Assembly (NCBI GenBank): GCA_014240065.1
Contig: JAAZXR010000024.1
Location: 1-62,038 of the forward strand
Length of the DNA stretch: 62,038 nucleotides
From: Myxococcales bacterium
Lineage (GTDB): Bacteria > Myxococcota_A > Polyangia > Nannocystales > Nannocystaceae
Direction of reading: 5' to 3'
The translations under genes and the position numbers were made by a program. A model generated the notes under the pieces. The model was not told the origin of the DNA. It saw nothing but the letters and a program-made list of their open reading frames with translations, and ran no database searches. Shown in pieces: positions 24,688 to 35,000 of the stretch. The stretch's first letter is position 1; each line of letters begins with the position of its first letter.

Positions 24688-25964
24688 TCTGCGGCGGCGG
24701 TCAGCTGGTTCGCGCGTGCCGTGAGCGCCCCCGTTGTATTGCGCGTCGGGTCCTCGAACGTCCACGCCAACAACGCCTCCTGCAATTCACGCACAGCCGG
24801 TCCGGGGGCCACCAATCCGCGCTTGATAAGCTCCCCACCCGAGAGTGCCAGCTCCTTCGCGGTCAGCGGCGCCCCATCGAGCGCCGCGAGGACGCGGGCT
24901 CGAGTCGACGGATCCACGCTGAGCACGGCGCAGGCGTCGTCCACGTGCTCCCGCCCGAGCAGGCTGGCGACGCGGCGCGTCTCCGTCGGGTCAGCGGTCA
25001 CCAACAGGCTCACGAGCGGCCCCACGAGCGCGTCGCAGCGGCGGCGCTCCGCGCGGCTCAGCTTGAGGGCGTCGAGGGTCTCCGCGACGGTGAGAGCCCC
25101 GCCCGGCGCGGCCCCGCGCAAGATCATCGTGAGCCGCACCAGGGGGTTCGCAGCCGCCTCGTCGACGCGGAGCATCAGGGCCTCTTGAGCGCCCTCCTCC
25201 ACCGCAGGGAGCACGCGCTCCCAGAGCCGCGAGGCCCACATGGCCGCCAGCGCCTTCGACGGCGCGAGCGCGCCGAGCAGCTTAAACAACTCCACGCGTA
25301 TCCGCTCCTTCGCGACCTTCTCAAACACCGGCAGCCGCGGCTCGATCGCGCGGAAGGTCGCCTCCTCGATGTCAAATCCCAGCGTGGCGCAAAACCGCAG
25401 CCCACGAATGACGCGGAGCCCATCCTCGGCGAACCGATCCAGAGGATCGCCCACGGCGCGGATCACCCCGCGGTGGAGGTCACCAAGCCCGTCGAACTCG
25501 TCGAAAAAATCCCCCGTGATCGGATCAAAGGCGAAGGCGTTCACAGTGAAATCCCTACGCTCGAGATCCTCACGCACGTCGCGCAGGAACGTCACCGCCT
25601 CAGGGCGGCGTCCGTCTCGATAGCCCGACTCACCGCGGAACGTGGTCACCTCCACGGCGCGCCGCTCCTCGCCTCCCCCGATCAAGACGGTCACCGTGCC
25701 GTGCGCGACGCCGGTGGGGATGGTCCGGCGAAAGACCTCCATCACCTCCGCGGGGGTCGCAGACGTCGCCACGTCCCAATCACCGACCGGGCGCCCGAGC
25801 AGGCAGTCGCGGACCGCCCCCCCGACGAGCAGCGCGGCGTAGCCCGCGTCTTGCAAGCGTCGCGTCACCTCCAAGATCACCGCGGGGATGGAGGCTTGGG
25901 CGCAGACGCGTCCGGCGTCTTCGGGCTGCAGCGGCGCGATCCCAGATGAGGATGATTCGGTCAT
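24684..25964 (-). CDS. cca: CCA tRNA nucleotidyltransferase
   Basis: A 426-residue class II nucleotidyltransferase that adds or repairs the 3' CCA of tRNAs. The active-site Gly/Asp cluster is LVGGAVRDCLLGRPVGDWDV, followed by RRDFTVNAFAFDP, and the RNA/nucleotide motif EDGLRVIRGLRFCATLGFDI. The C-terminal half is a helical body. The closely related poly(A) polymerase I cannot be fully excluded, but the motif set fits CCA-adding enzymes. It is relevant here because tRNA-Leu and tRNA-Arg in this window do not encode CCA. polA starts 51 bases upstream on the same strand. Confidence 0.88.
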   Translation of the reverse strand: MTESSSSGIAPLQPEDAGRVCAQASIPAVILEVTRRLQDAGYAALLVGGAVRDCLLGRPVGDWDVATSATPAEVMEVFRRTIPTGVAHGTVTVLIGGGEERRAVEVTTFRGESGYRDGRRPEAVTFLRDVREDLERRDFTVNAFAFDPITGDFFDEFDGLGDLHRGVIRAVGDPLDRFAEDGLRVIRGLRFCATLGFDIEEATFRAIEPRLPVFEKVAKERIRVELFKLLGALAPSKALAAMWASRLWERVLPAVEEGAQEALMLRVDEAAANPLVRLTMILRGAAPGGALTVAETLDALKLSRAERRRCDALVGPLVSLLVTADPTETRRVASLLGREHVDDACAVLSVDPSTRARVLAALDGAPLTAKELALSGGELIKRGLVAPGPAVRELQEALLAWTFEDPTRNTTGALTARANQLTAAAD

Positions 25965-26015
25965 GGCGACTCCCCGGTCACCATACCTCGTTCCCTTCGC
26001 GCGCGCCCAGCTCGC

Positions 26016-28829
26016 CTATCCCTTGGTCTCGGCCCAGGTGCGTCCCCACCCCGCGTCCACCACGAGGGGGACGTCCATGCTCGCCGCCCGCTCCATCAAC
26101 GGGCGCACCACTTCGATCAGCTCTTGTTCACGCCCCGCGTCCACCTCAAAGATCAATTCATCGTGTACGGTGAGCACCATCTCGGCCCACGCGGTGTCAG
26201 CGAGCGCGCGCTCCACCTTGATCATCGCCACCTTCAAGATGTCGGCGGCGCTCCCTTGGATGGGGGTATTCCGAGCGATTCGCTCCCCGTAGGCCCGCGC
26301 AGGTCCACGCCTCCCGAGCTCCGGAATTCGCCGTCTGCGCCCGAGAATGGTCGAGGTCTCCCCCGCTCGCTTCGCGCGCTCGACGAGCTCATCCATGTAG
26401 ATGTTCACGCCGGGGATGCGCTCGAAGTACCGCTTGATATAACGCGCGGCCTTCCCTTGCGGGATCCCGAGCGTCTTCGCGAGTCCGAAGGCGGTCTGCC
26501 CGTAGATGACCCCAAAATTGACCGCCTTGGCGACGCTCCGCTGCTCCGACGTCACGTCGGCGCGCTCGATCTCGAACACCTCGGCGGCGGTGCGCGCGTG
26601 CACGTCGTCGCCATCGCGGAAGGCGGCGCACAGGCTCTTGTCTTGCGAGAGGTGCGCGAGCACCCTCAACTCGATCTGTGAGTAGTCGAGCGCGACGAGC
26701 ACGCCCCCCTCCCTCGCTACGAACGCCTCTCGAATCCTCCGCCCGCGCGCGCTGCGGACCGGGATATTCTGGAGGTTCGGGTCGCTGCTCGAGAGCCTCC
26801 CGGTCTGCGCCACCGCCTGGCGAAATCGTGTGTGCAGGCGACCGGTGCGAGGGTTCACGAGCTTGGGGAGCGTGTCCAGGTAGGTCCCCTTCAGCTTGTT
26901 GAGGCTGCGATGTTCAAGGATCAGGTTGACGATGGGATCCAGGAGGCTCAACTCCTCGAGCACCTTGGCGTCCGTGCTGTACCCGGTCTTGGTCTTCTTC
27001 TTCGCTGGAAGCCCGCGGTCTTCGAACAACAGCTTCTGGAGCTGCTGCGGAGACTCCGGGTTCACCGGGTAGCCCGCGTCCTCTTCGATCTCTCGGCGGA
27101 TCTTGGCGAGCGCCGCCCCGAGCTCCTCCGACTGCGCCTCAAGAACCTTCGGGGCCAAGCCCACACCTCTCCGCTCTAGCGCCGAGAGCACCTCGGAGAG
27201 CGGCAACTCGACCTCAGCGAACAATCGCTGCTCATCGCCGGAGGCCCGCGCCACAGCCGCGGCCATCGCGTTCCCCAGCTCGAGCACGCACAACACCCGC
27301 TCCACCGCGTAGGGCCCCGCCTGGTCGACGAGCACCTGGTCGTAGGCGATCTGCTTGCGCCCCTTGCCCACGATCCGCTCCTCAGGCGTGAGCGCGTGCC
27401 CCAACACATCGAGCGAGAGCGCGTCGAGTTCGTGGCTCCCGCGCGCCGCGTCGAGGGTATACGAGGCGAGCATCGGATCCATGACCACGCCGTGGAGCGC
27501 GAGCCCGTGCTCTGCGAGCAGGACGCCCTGGGACTTGGCGTTGAACAACACCTTCCGAACCGAGGCGTCCGCGAGCGGCGCGCCGAGTCGCTCACGAAGC
27601 AGGTCGGCGCTCCAGCCCTCTGACGCGTCGTCTTGCAAGTTCCGGTGGCCTACCGGTAGATACAAGGCGCTCGGGGTCCCGCCTCCACGCGCGAGGGCGA
27701 GCCCGATAATGTCGGCCCGCATCGGCTCCGGGTGGCTGCCGAACACTGTGATCGCGAGCGCTCCCTCCGGGGGAATCTCCCGGAGCCACGCCTCGAGTTC
27801 CCCCGCCTTCGAGGAGGGCAGCACGCGCCCATTCGCCGCGTCGATGGTGACACCGTCCACCACGGGGAGCGCCGCCGCCCCCGAACTCGGACTCGGCGCC
27901 ACGCCAGATCCCCGCCGCCCAGACTGCCCCTTGCCCCCCTGCAACAACCCCGCGAGGGTGGTTTTGAAGCCGAGGGGCGTGAAAAACTCGGTCACCGCGG
28001 CGTGGTCGAATCCACCATCTCGAAGCTCATCAAGGGTGCACGAGACCTCGACGTCACGCTTCAATTCCACGAGGATCCTGCTCAAACGAGCGTCCTCGGC
28101 GTGCTCGATGAGCCGCTCTCGGCGTTTTTTTTGCTTGATCGATGGGGCCGCCGTCAACACATCCTCCAGCTCCCCGAACTCGAGGAGCAGCGCCGCCGCG
28201 GTCTTCGGACCGATCCCTGGCACCCCCGGCACGTTGTCCACGCTGTCTCCCATGAGCGCCAACAGATCGCCGAGTCGCTCGGGGCCGACGCCGTGGTACT
28301 TGTCGCGCACCTGCTCTGGTCCGACGAGCCGCCGCTTCATCCCGTCGTAGAGACGGATGCAACCTCCGTCTGGACCGGGATCGTCCACGAGCTGCATGAG
28401 GTCCTTGTCGGAAGACAAGATGAACGCCCGCATTCCCGCAGCCCGTGCGCGCACGGCCAACGTCGCGATCACATCGTCCGCTTCCACACCCTTGATCTCC
28501 AGCAGCGGGATCCCCAAGGCTCGCGTCGCCGCGCGGACGAGCGGAAACTGGGGGCGGAGGTCCTCGGGTGGCGGCGAGCGGTTCGCCTTGTACTCGTCGA
28601 ATAACTCGTCTCGAAATGAGGGTCCGGGCGCGTCGAACACCGCCACGATACGCTCTGGAGAAAAATCGACACGCAGCGCTTGGAGCATCCGAACGAAGCC
28701 GTGCACCGCGTTGATCGGCGTGCCGTCGGGGGATGTGAGCATCGGCAGCGCATGGAACGCCCGGAACACATAGTTGTTCGCGTCGATGATAAAGATGCTG
28801 CCAGGTCCGCCGGTGGGTCGGTCGCTCAC
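26016..28829 (-). CDS. polA: DNA polymerase I with intact 5' nuclease and degenerate proofreading domain
   Basis: Family A polymerase of 937 residues. The start is taken as GTG 28829 (VSDRPTGGPGS), since the frame further upstream runs into lapB. The N-terminal 5'-3' exonuclease has FIIDANNYVFRAFHALP and the acidic cluster near VEADDVIATLA. The middle domain keeps the fold but lacks the DxE of exo I (TVFGS instead), the exo II Asp (NAKSQG) and the exo III YxxxD (YAVER), so 3'-5' proofreading is probably absent, as in Taq. Polymerase motifs A (VALDYSQIELRVLAHLS), B (KAVNFGVIYGQTAFGL) and C (LTVHDELIFEV) are complete. It follows lapB by 76 bases. Confidence 0.93.
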   Translation of the reverse strand: MSDRPTGGPGSIFIIDANNYVFRAFHALPMLTSPDGTPINAVHGFVRMLQALRVDFSPERIVAVFDAPGPSFRDELFDEYKANRSPPPEDLRPQFPLVRAATRALGIPLLEIKGVEADDVIATLAVRARAAGMRAFILSSDKDLMQLVDDPGPDGGCIRLYDGMKRRLVGPEQVRDKYHGVGPERLGDLLALMGDSVDNVPGVPGIGPKTAAALLLEFGELEDVLTAAPSIKQKKRRERLIEHAEDARLSRILVELKRDVEVSCTLDELRDGGFDHAAVTEFFTPLGFKTTLAGLLQGGKGQSGRRGSGVAPSPSSGAAALPVVDGVTIDAANGRVLPSSKAGELEAWLREIPPEGALAITVFGSHPEPMRADIIGLALARGGGTPSALYLPVGHRNLQDDASEGWSADLLRERLGAPLADASVRKVLFNAKSQGVLLAEHGLALHGVVMDPMLASYTLDAARGSHELDALSLDVLGHALTPEERIVGKGRKQIAYDQVLVDQAGPYAVERVLCVLELGNAMAAAVARASGDEQRLFAEVELPLSEVLSALERRGVGLAPKVLEAQSEELGAALAKIRREIEEDAGYPVNPESPQQLQKLLFEDRGLPAKKKTKTGYSTDAKVLEELSLLDPIVNLILEHRSLNKLKGTYLDTLPKLVNPRTGRLHTRFRQAVAQTGRLSSSDPNLQNIPVRSARGRRIREAFVAREGGVLVALDYSQIELRVLAHLSQDKSLCAAFRDGDDVHARTAAEVFEIERADVTSEQRSVAKAVNFGVIYGQTAFGLAKTLGIPQGKAARYIKRYFERIPGVNIYMDELVERAKRAGETSTILGRRRRIPELGRRGPARAYGERIARNTPIQGSAADILKVAMIKVERALADTAWAEMVLTVHDELIFEVDAGREQELIEVVRPLMERAASMDVPLVVDAGWGRTWAETKG

Positions 28830-28905
28830 GGAGCCGTTGTAACACGACCGGGCCTCGATACGCGCCGCCGGGTGACGCGCCGCCGCGACCGATCCTGACA
28901 CCGGC

Positions 28906-30030
28906 TCAAGCCTCGCGCACGCCGGTGTCCCAGCGCTGGCACCGCTCGCAGCGAAACGGCGTCTCGCGCAGGTCATCCCGGCAGCGCCCGCAGACGAGCC
29001 GCGCCGACGCCGTGGCCCTCAGCGCCGCCTCGCGAGCCTGATCTCGTTGGCCCCTCCGCAAGCGCAGGCGGATCAGGGCGAGCTGCGCGAAGCTCGACGT
29101 CGCGACGACTTGTTCGAGCGCCGACGCGGCCTGCTCGGGGTGCTGCAGCGCGACCCGATGCGCCAGCGCGATGGCGAGCGCGGGGTCGGTCGTATCTCTC
29201 GACGACGCCAGCATCCTCGCCATGACGTCCGCCTGCCGCCCCTGACGCTCTGCAAAACGCCACGCCTCTTCCACGATCTCACCGGCCTGCGCCGGCCCCA
29301 GCTCCCACGCACGCTGCCACGCGATCATCGCCTCCTGCGGATCGCCCACGGCGGCCTCCACTCGAGCCCGGACGCTCCAAGAATGCGCGCTGTCGGGCGC
29401 AAACATCGTGCCCCGCTCCGCGCTGCGACGGGCACGTTTCTCGTCCCCGGCGCGCCGAAAATTCTCGGCCTGCTCCGCGAGGGCGTGACCTCGCCCGATC
29501 TTGGCGTCCCGGGCCGCGCGCCCGTGCACCTGACGCTCGACCCGCTCCCAGGCCGCCGCCGCGCGCTCCCACGCGCCCGCCTGTTCGAGGGCCTTCGCCA
29601 ACGAGCGCAGGGTCGCCACAGAGCGCGGAGAGAGGCTGTTGGCCCGCACCAACGCGCCAACCGCCGCGCGTTCGTTCCCCTCGCGTAGCAGATCGCGCCC
29701 GAGGCCGAGCAGCGCCGCCACACGTTGCTCGGACGGAAGATCCTCGGACGCGAGCACGGTGCGGTGAATCGACTTCGCTCGACCAATTCTCTCCCGCTCC
29801 CGATCGATGGCGGCCAACGCTAAGAAAAGTGATGGGTCGGCGGTCTCCCGTTCGCAGGCCTCCTCCAATTCATCGCCCACTTGCTCAAGATCCCCCTCCG
29901 CCAGCTCGTACAGCAGTCGGCTCCGCAACCGGAGGGCCTTGATCTCGGCGCGGCCGCGGAGCCAACGAGCGTAGGAGAGGCCCGCTCCGGCGGCCGCACC
30001 CGCGACAAAGGCCAGCACCGCCGCGATCAT
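28906..30030 (-). CDS. lapB: LapB (YciM)-like TPR protein with rubredoxin-type metal site
   Basis: A 374-residue protein with one N-terminal membrane helix (MIAAVLAFVAGAAAGAGLSY), several TPRs in the middle and a C-terminal rubredoxin-like site CGRCRDDLRETPFRCERC (two CxxC). This is the LapB plan. In E. coli LapB regulates LpxC turnover and LPS assembly at the inner membrane. The start ATG overlaps the lapA stop (ATGA), the usual lapA-lapB arrangement. It ends 76 bases before polA on the same strand. Confidence 0.85.
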   Translation of the reverse strand: MIAAVLAFVAGAAAGAGLSYARWLRGRAEIKALRLRSRLLYELAEGDLEQVGDELEEACERETADPSLFLALAAIDRERERIGRAKSIHRTVLASEDLPSEQRVAALLGLGRDLLREGNERAAVGALVRANSLSPRSVATLRSLAKALEQAGAWERAAAAWERVERQVHGRAARDAKIGRGHALAEQAENFRRAGDEKRARRSAERGTMFAPDSAHSWSVRARVEAAVGDPQEAMIAWQRAWELGPAQAGEIVEEAWRFAERQGRQADVMARMLASSRDTTDPALAIALAHRVALQHPEQAASALEQVVATSSFAQLALIRLRLRRGQRDQAREAALRATASARLVCGRCRDDLRETPFRCERCQRWDTGVREA

Positions 30031-30473
30031 CGACCGAGCTCCTCGCGCGCGCCCGCATCATCGAGATCTGCGAGCACCGTACCTCGCCCGAGCGCCAACT
30101 GCGCCTCGCGGGCCAGCTGTTCGTCTTCTTCCCGCTGCCGGAGCGGCAAGGTCCTCAACTTCAACACCTCGCGACGAAGCGCCCGAAGCTCGCGCTGCGT
30201 CGCGGCGGATCGGCGAATTCGTGCGGGGAGGCGCCACGCCAAGAAACAGATTCCGCACCCCACCCCCGCCCAACCGGCGAGCATGAATGGCAGGCCCACC
30301 TCATGACGAACGGACGCCCCGACCGCGTCCCCAGTCCATGACGGGACGAACAGCCACACCTCCAATCGCTGGATCGCATTCTCCGCGAACGTGAGCGTGT
30401 GAAGTGTCCACAGCAAGAAGACACATACGACGAGAAACAGGACGTAGAGATATGTTTTTGCGAGAAGGTTCAC
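30027..30473 (-). CDS. LapA-like (YciS-like) inner-membrane protein
   Basis: A 148-residue protein with two membrane helices (TYLYVLFLVVCVFLLWTL near residues 7-24, and a second at about 63-81) and a coiled, charged cytoplasmic C-terminus. It fits the LapA/YciS family, which partners LapB in LPS assembly, but it is longer than E. coli LapA (about 100 residues). It overlaps lapB by four bases. The upstream MopE-type lipoprotein is divergent with only 41 bases between the starts. Confidence 0.68.
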   Translation of the reverse strand: MNLLAKTYLYVLFLVVCVFLLWTLHTLTFAENAIQRLEVWLFVPSWTGDAVGASVRHEVGLPFMLAGWAGVGCGICFLAWRLPARIRRSAATQRELRALRREVLKLRTLPLRQREEDEQLAREAQLALGRGTVLADLDDAGAREELGR

Positions 30474-30514
30474 CGGCGCTCGTGAAAACCTACCAAGACG
30501 TGTATCCTACCGCC

Positions 30515-31264
30515 ATGGCGAAGAGGTTTTCCATCGTGAACGGTGCTCACACCCTAGCAGTGGGGGCGGCCGCCTCCGTTTTATTGGCCGGCTTCCTCTC
30601 GTCGGGTGGATGCGCCACCAACGACCAGCTCTCCGAACTCGAAAAGGAGTACCAGCAAGCGCTCAAAGACAAGGAGGATCGGGCCCCCGCCGAGTGCCAC
30701 CCGGGCGTCAAAGAGCCGTGCTACGAGGGTCCGGACGGCACCGCAGGTCGCGGTATCTGCCGCGAAGGCGCTCGCTCCTGCGACGAGCGGGGTCGGTGGC
30801 TCGAATGTGAAGACCAGACCACTCCGGCAGCCAGCGAGTTGTGCAACAAGACCGACGATGACTGCAACGGCACCGTCGACGACGGCTTCCAGCGCGAGGG
30901 GACGAAGTGCTGGGCGGGCGAGGGAGAGTGTCGCAGCGAAGGGACCTACCGCTGCGCCGCCGACGGGAGCGCCTCAGAGTGCAACGCGCCGGTCATCGCA
31001 GCCAGCGCAGAGATCTGCGACGGCAAAGACAATGACTGCGACGGTCAAACGGACGAGGACGACACCAAGGGCACAGGTACCGAGTGCGCCACCGGTCAAA
31101 AAGGCGCGTGCGCGGCCGGCGTCACCAAGTGCATCGCCGGCGCCGTCCAGTGCATGCCCAGCCACACTCGAACAGTGGAAGTCTGTGAAAACTCCATCGA
31201 CGACAACTGCGATGGCAAGACAGACGAGAAGGGTTGTGTCGACCCGGAAGACCTCCAAGGGTAG
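30515..31264 (+). CDS. MopE-type metal-binding-repeat lipoprotein
   Basis: Lipoprotein of 249 residues. The ATG at 30515 gives MAKRFSIVNGAHTLAVGAA, then LLAGFLSSGGC as lipobox. A short charged helix (SELEKEYQQALKDKEDRA) follows, then at least three MopE-like repeats: ELCNKTDDDCNGTVDDG, EICDGKDNDCDGQTDED and EVCENSIDDNCDGKTDE. These Cys/Asp repeats are common in surface proteins of myxobacteria and are thought to bind divalent metals. It precedes uridine kinase by 32 bases; the two may be co-transcribed, though a functional link is unlikely. Confidence 0.8.
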   Translation: MAKRFSIVNGAHTLAVGAAASVLLAGFLSSGGCATNDQLSELEKEYQQALKDKEDRAPAECHPGVKEPCYEGPDGTAGRGICREGARSCDERGRWLECEDQTTPAASELCNKTDDDCNGTVDDGFQREGTKCWAGEGECRSEGTYRCAADGSASECNAPVIAASAEICDGKDNDCDGQTDEDDTKGTGTECATGQKGACAAGVTKCIAGAVQCMPSHTRTVEVCENSIDDNCDGKTDEKGCVDPEDLQG

Positions 31265-31296
31265 CTCTTCGCCCTCGCGAAACCGCGGTACGCCCC

Positions 31297-31935
31297 ATGC
31301 ATCCACTCGATCGCCCCCCGTTTATCGTCGGAATTGCAGGCGGCAGTGGGTCCGGAAAAACAACCGTCGCCCACAAGATTGTGGAGGGGCTGCCGGCCTC
31401 GAGCGTCTCCACTATTCAGCACGACGCCTACTACCGTGACCGCCCCGATCTCGATGAGGCGGCGCGGGCCGCCGTAAATTATGACCACCCCGATTCCCTG
31501 GAGACCGTGCTGCTCGTCGAGCACCTCCAACAGCTGCGTGACGGCCACGCGATCCAAGCGCCGATCTACGATTTCAAGAACCACCGCCGGTCGCGCTCTC
31601 AAACCCGCGTCGTCCCATCGCCTGTGATCGTCGTGGAAGGTATTTTGGTGCTCGCCGCCCCCAAGCTTCGCGCGCTCTTTGATCTCTCCTTGTTCGTCGA
31701 CACCGCGGCCGACATCCGCGCCTTCCGCCGAATCAAACGGGACATGGAGGAGCGCGGGAGGACCTTCGAGTCGATCCGTGGCCAGTACTACGACACTGTG
31801 CGCCCCATGCATCTCGCCTTCGTCGAGCCCTCGAAGCTCCACGCCGATCTCATCATCCCGGAGGGCGGAGACAACCGGGTCGCGGTGGACGTCATCCTCG
31901 CTCGACTCCTGGCGTCAGTCCCGCCGAGCGCGTGA
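31297..31935 (+). CDS. udk: Uridine kinase
   Basis: A 212-residue nucleoside kinase that phosphorylates uridine/cytidine with GTP or ATP in pyrimidine salvage. The P-loop is GIAGGSGSGKTT (residues 13-24), then QHDAYYRD (substrate-binding Asp/Tyr), NYDHPDSLET, VVEGILVLAAPKLR and the lid/Arg region RIKRDMEERGRTFESI. All are typical of Udk, and length matches the family. The ATG at 31297 is preferred to a longer frame from 31234. Confidence 0.92.
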   Translation: MHPLDRPPFIVGIAGGSGSGKTTVAHKIVEGLPASSVSTIQHDAYYRDRPDLDEAARAAVNYDHPDSLETVLLVEHLQQLRDGHAIQAPIYDFKNHRRSRSQTRVVPSPVIVVEGILVLAAPKLRALFDLSLFVDTAADIRAFRRIKRDMEERGRTFESIRGQYYDTVRPMHLAFVEPSKLHADLIIPEGGDNRVAVDVILARLLASVPPSA

Positions 31936-31962
31936 CCGCGAGCGCCTCACCCGGCGTGGCGC

Positions 31963-31979
31963 GGGGGAGAGCCTCCCCC
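31963..31979. terminator. Hairpin between convergent udk and giant TPR genes
   Basis: 7-base arms GGGGGAG (31963-31969) and CTCCCCC (31973-31979) around a 3-base loop, in the 77-base gap between two convergent genes. No T-run follows, so it would act as a GC-rich, possibly bidirectional terminator. Base-pairing is seen; function is inferred. Confidence 0.4.
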
Positions 31980-32012
31980 CCCCCGTCTACGCGGCGGCGT
32001 GAAGTCGTCAGC

Positions 32013-35000
32013 TCAGGTGCCTATCTGCTGAAGCCGGCTCGCGAGCTCGGGGTGCTCGGGGTCCTCTTGCAGCCCGCGCCGCAGCATCGCCTGCGCCTTC
32101 GGCAGCTCGTCGAGGCGGACGTGGATATCTGAGAGGTGGAGGTAGATGTCGCCGCGCCGCAGCAGACCTGATCGGTCCGCGTTTTGGAGCAACATCGCCC
32201 GATACACCTTCAGCGCATCCTCCCAGGAATGCGCCTGCTCGTGGATGTCACCGAGGACCATCAACAACTCGACGTTGGTCGAATCCATGCCATACGCGCG
32301 ATCGAGCATGGCCATCGCCGATTCCGTGTCGCCCTCCGACATCTCAATCCGAGCCAAGCGAGTGAGGTACAACGCGAGGGACTTGCTGCGAGCGTTCTTC
32401 GCCCCCTCCGTCTCCACGAGCCAGCGATACATCCCGGCGGCCTCCCCTAGTTGCCCCACGCGGAACAACAAGTCCGCGATCCTCGCGTTGATATCCACGT
32501 CATCTGCGACCTGTTCGTACACCCCAGCGAGCACCCGCAGCGCGGAGTTGGCGTCCCCGAGCCGATAGGCGAGCACGTCGGTCCGTTCGAGCGTGAGTCG
32601 CCGTCGCTCCGCCGGATCCTCTGTCCTGCTCGCGGAGAGCTCTAGCAGATACGCCACCCGGTCCCACGCCTCGCTCTTTCGACTCAACTCCAGCAAGCGC
32701 GACGCGGCCACGGCGTTGGAGGGATCGAGCCCGAGCGCCTGCTCCAAGTGCACCCGCTGCGCCTCAGGGTCGTCGCTCAAGCCCGCGAGTCGAAGCTGCA
32801 AAGCGGCGCCCTCTTGACCTTGGGGCGCCAAGCTGGCGGCGCGCTGTAGCATCAATCGCATCGCGCCCTCGTCGCCGCGGGCCTCGTAGACGTCCGCCAG
32901 CGCGAGGATTCCGTGCACATCATCCGGCCTCCGTTCCAAGACCTCCTTCAACAGCTCTTGGGCCCGGTCCGTCTGCTCCAGCTTCCCTGCGAGGATCTCG
33001 CTCAGCTTGTAGGTCGCGGCCGCGACAGCGGTCTCGTCTTCGTTCACCCTCGCGGCTTCCACCCGCGCCTCGAACGATTCGGAGAGGGCCTCCCACTGCT
33101 CCTCTGATTTGAAGATGCGCTCCATGGCGCCCCGCGCCTCCTCGAGCGTCGGCTGCTCGAGCAGGATTCGGCCGTAGATCTCAGACGCCTCCGCGGACGC
33201 CCCGAGTCGCTCGTCACAAAGCCGCGCCATCTCCATCATGATCGGCGTCCGATCCGACGGCTCGACGGTCTCTTGTTTGCGCTCCAGCAGGTCGCGAACA
33301 TCGGACCATCGCTCGAGTCGACGCAGCAAGATCTCTTGCTCTCGCATCGCCTCAAGGTCCGAGTAGTCGTCCGCGAGCATGTCGCCGTAGACCTCGACGG
33401 CCTCCTCGAGCGAGTCCAGCCGCTCCGCGAGAAGATTGGCGAGGCTGTACCGCAGCTGCCGTCGTCGCGCGTCATCCTCGGCGACCATGACCCGGCCACG
33501 CAAGAGCTCGCCGAGCTCCTCGAATCGCTCTCCGTGGTGGAGCAACGTCATGAGTTTTTGCGCCGCGCCAGCGTCTCCTTCGTCCGCCATCAGCACAGCG
33601 TTCAGCGCGTCGATCGCTCGCGCCTGGTCCCCCATCGGACCCTCCGCGATCTCCGCGGCCTCCCGCAGCATCGAGAGCGCCTGCTCGTGCTCGTCGCTCA
33701 CTTCAGCGAGCGCCATCAAGGCGCCGTAGAGTTGCTCTGGATCGGCGGACAGCCGCGCCGCCTGTACGCAAAGGGCGAGCCCTCTCACGTGGCCCGGCAC
33801 CTCTTCAAACAGGTCCTCGAGGACGCGCGCTGCGCGGGCGCTGTCTTTTAGGACTTCCACGAACAGTCGACCCGCGGCGAGGGCGGACTTCCCATACACG
33901 CGCCCTTCGTCCTTCGCCTTCGCCACCGCCGCTACGAGGAGGTCGGCTACGCGCGCCTCTTGCTCAAGACCGCCGCCCACCTCGAGCGCACGCTCGAGCG
34001 CCTCCCCATGATCCGCGTCGGCCGCGAGCACCTCACCCCACGCCTCAAGCGATTCCAGGCTCGCGCCCGTCGCCCGATCTTGGAGCCGCGCGAGTTCTTG
34101 CTGGTGTGCCAGGGCGCTCGCAGGATCGTCGGCCTGCCGCCGTCGCGCGCGCGCGACGAAGATCAAGCCCTCCACAGTGTCCGTCGCCTGATACGCCTGC
34201 GACAGCGTGTCCAGTCCATCGGCGGGGATCTCGGAGGGGTCCATCGCCTCGGCGATCGAACGAATCCCCTCCACCGCCCCCTGCACGAGCGCGTCTTCTT
34301 GGAGCGCCTCTCGGAACGCGTCGATCGCCCCGTCCGTGTCCTCTGTGTTCGCGCGCGCCGTACCGAGACGCACCAACACAGCGGGGATTTCCTCCACGTC
34401 GGGCAGTCGTATATGCTCTTCGAGGGCCCGAACGACCATCGGGTGCCGCGATTGCTCCCCGGCGAAGCGCTCGAGCGCTTCGCACAGCGGGAGCGAACTG
34501 ACCCCAGCGTGAAGCAGGTCGTCAAGCAGCGAGACCGCCTGTTCAGGTTGGGCCAACAAGTCGTAGAGCGTCGTCCCTGCCGAGAGCCCCAGAACGCAGC
34601 GAGCGCCATTGTCCTTGCTGTCTTGGCTCGCGAGCGCTCCACAGTGCTCGGCGAACGATCCGAGCACTTCGAGCTGAGCGGCGAGTTTCATCCCACGCTC
34701 GACGGCGCGCTCGAGCGCTTCACCCTCCGCGACTTCAAGCAGCGCCAGGTTGGACTGGTAGGCCGCGCCCGCGTCTGAGAGCCGATCGTTGCACAACTCG
34801 ACGAGCTCTTCGACTCGCTGCGCTTTCTCGACCGGATCTTCGGCGTGACCGATGCGGTTGCGGAGCACCTGGGCGAGGTCCTCGAAGCGCCCCAGCTGCT
34901 CAAGCTGCGGTCGAAGAATCTCCTCGATCAGCTCCGACACCTCTCCGTGTGAGCTCAGGTTGATGAGATCACCGATGGCGCCCTCCTGCCCAGGCGCGAT

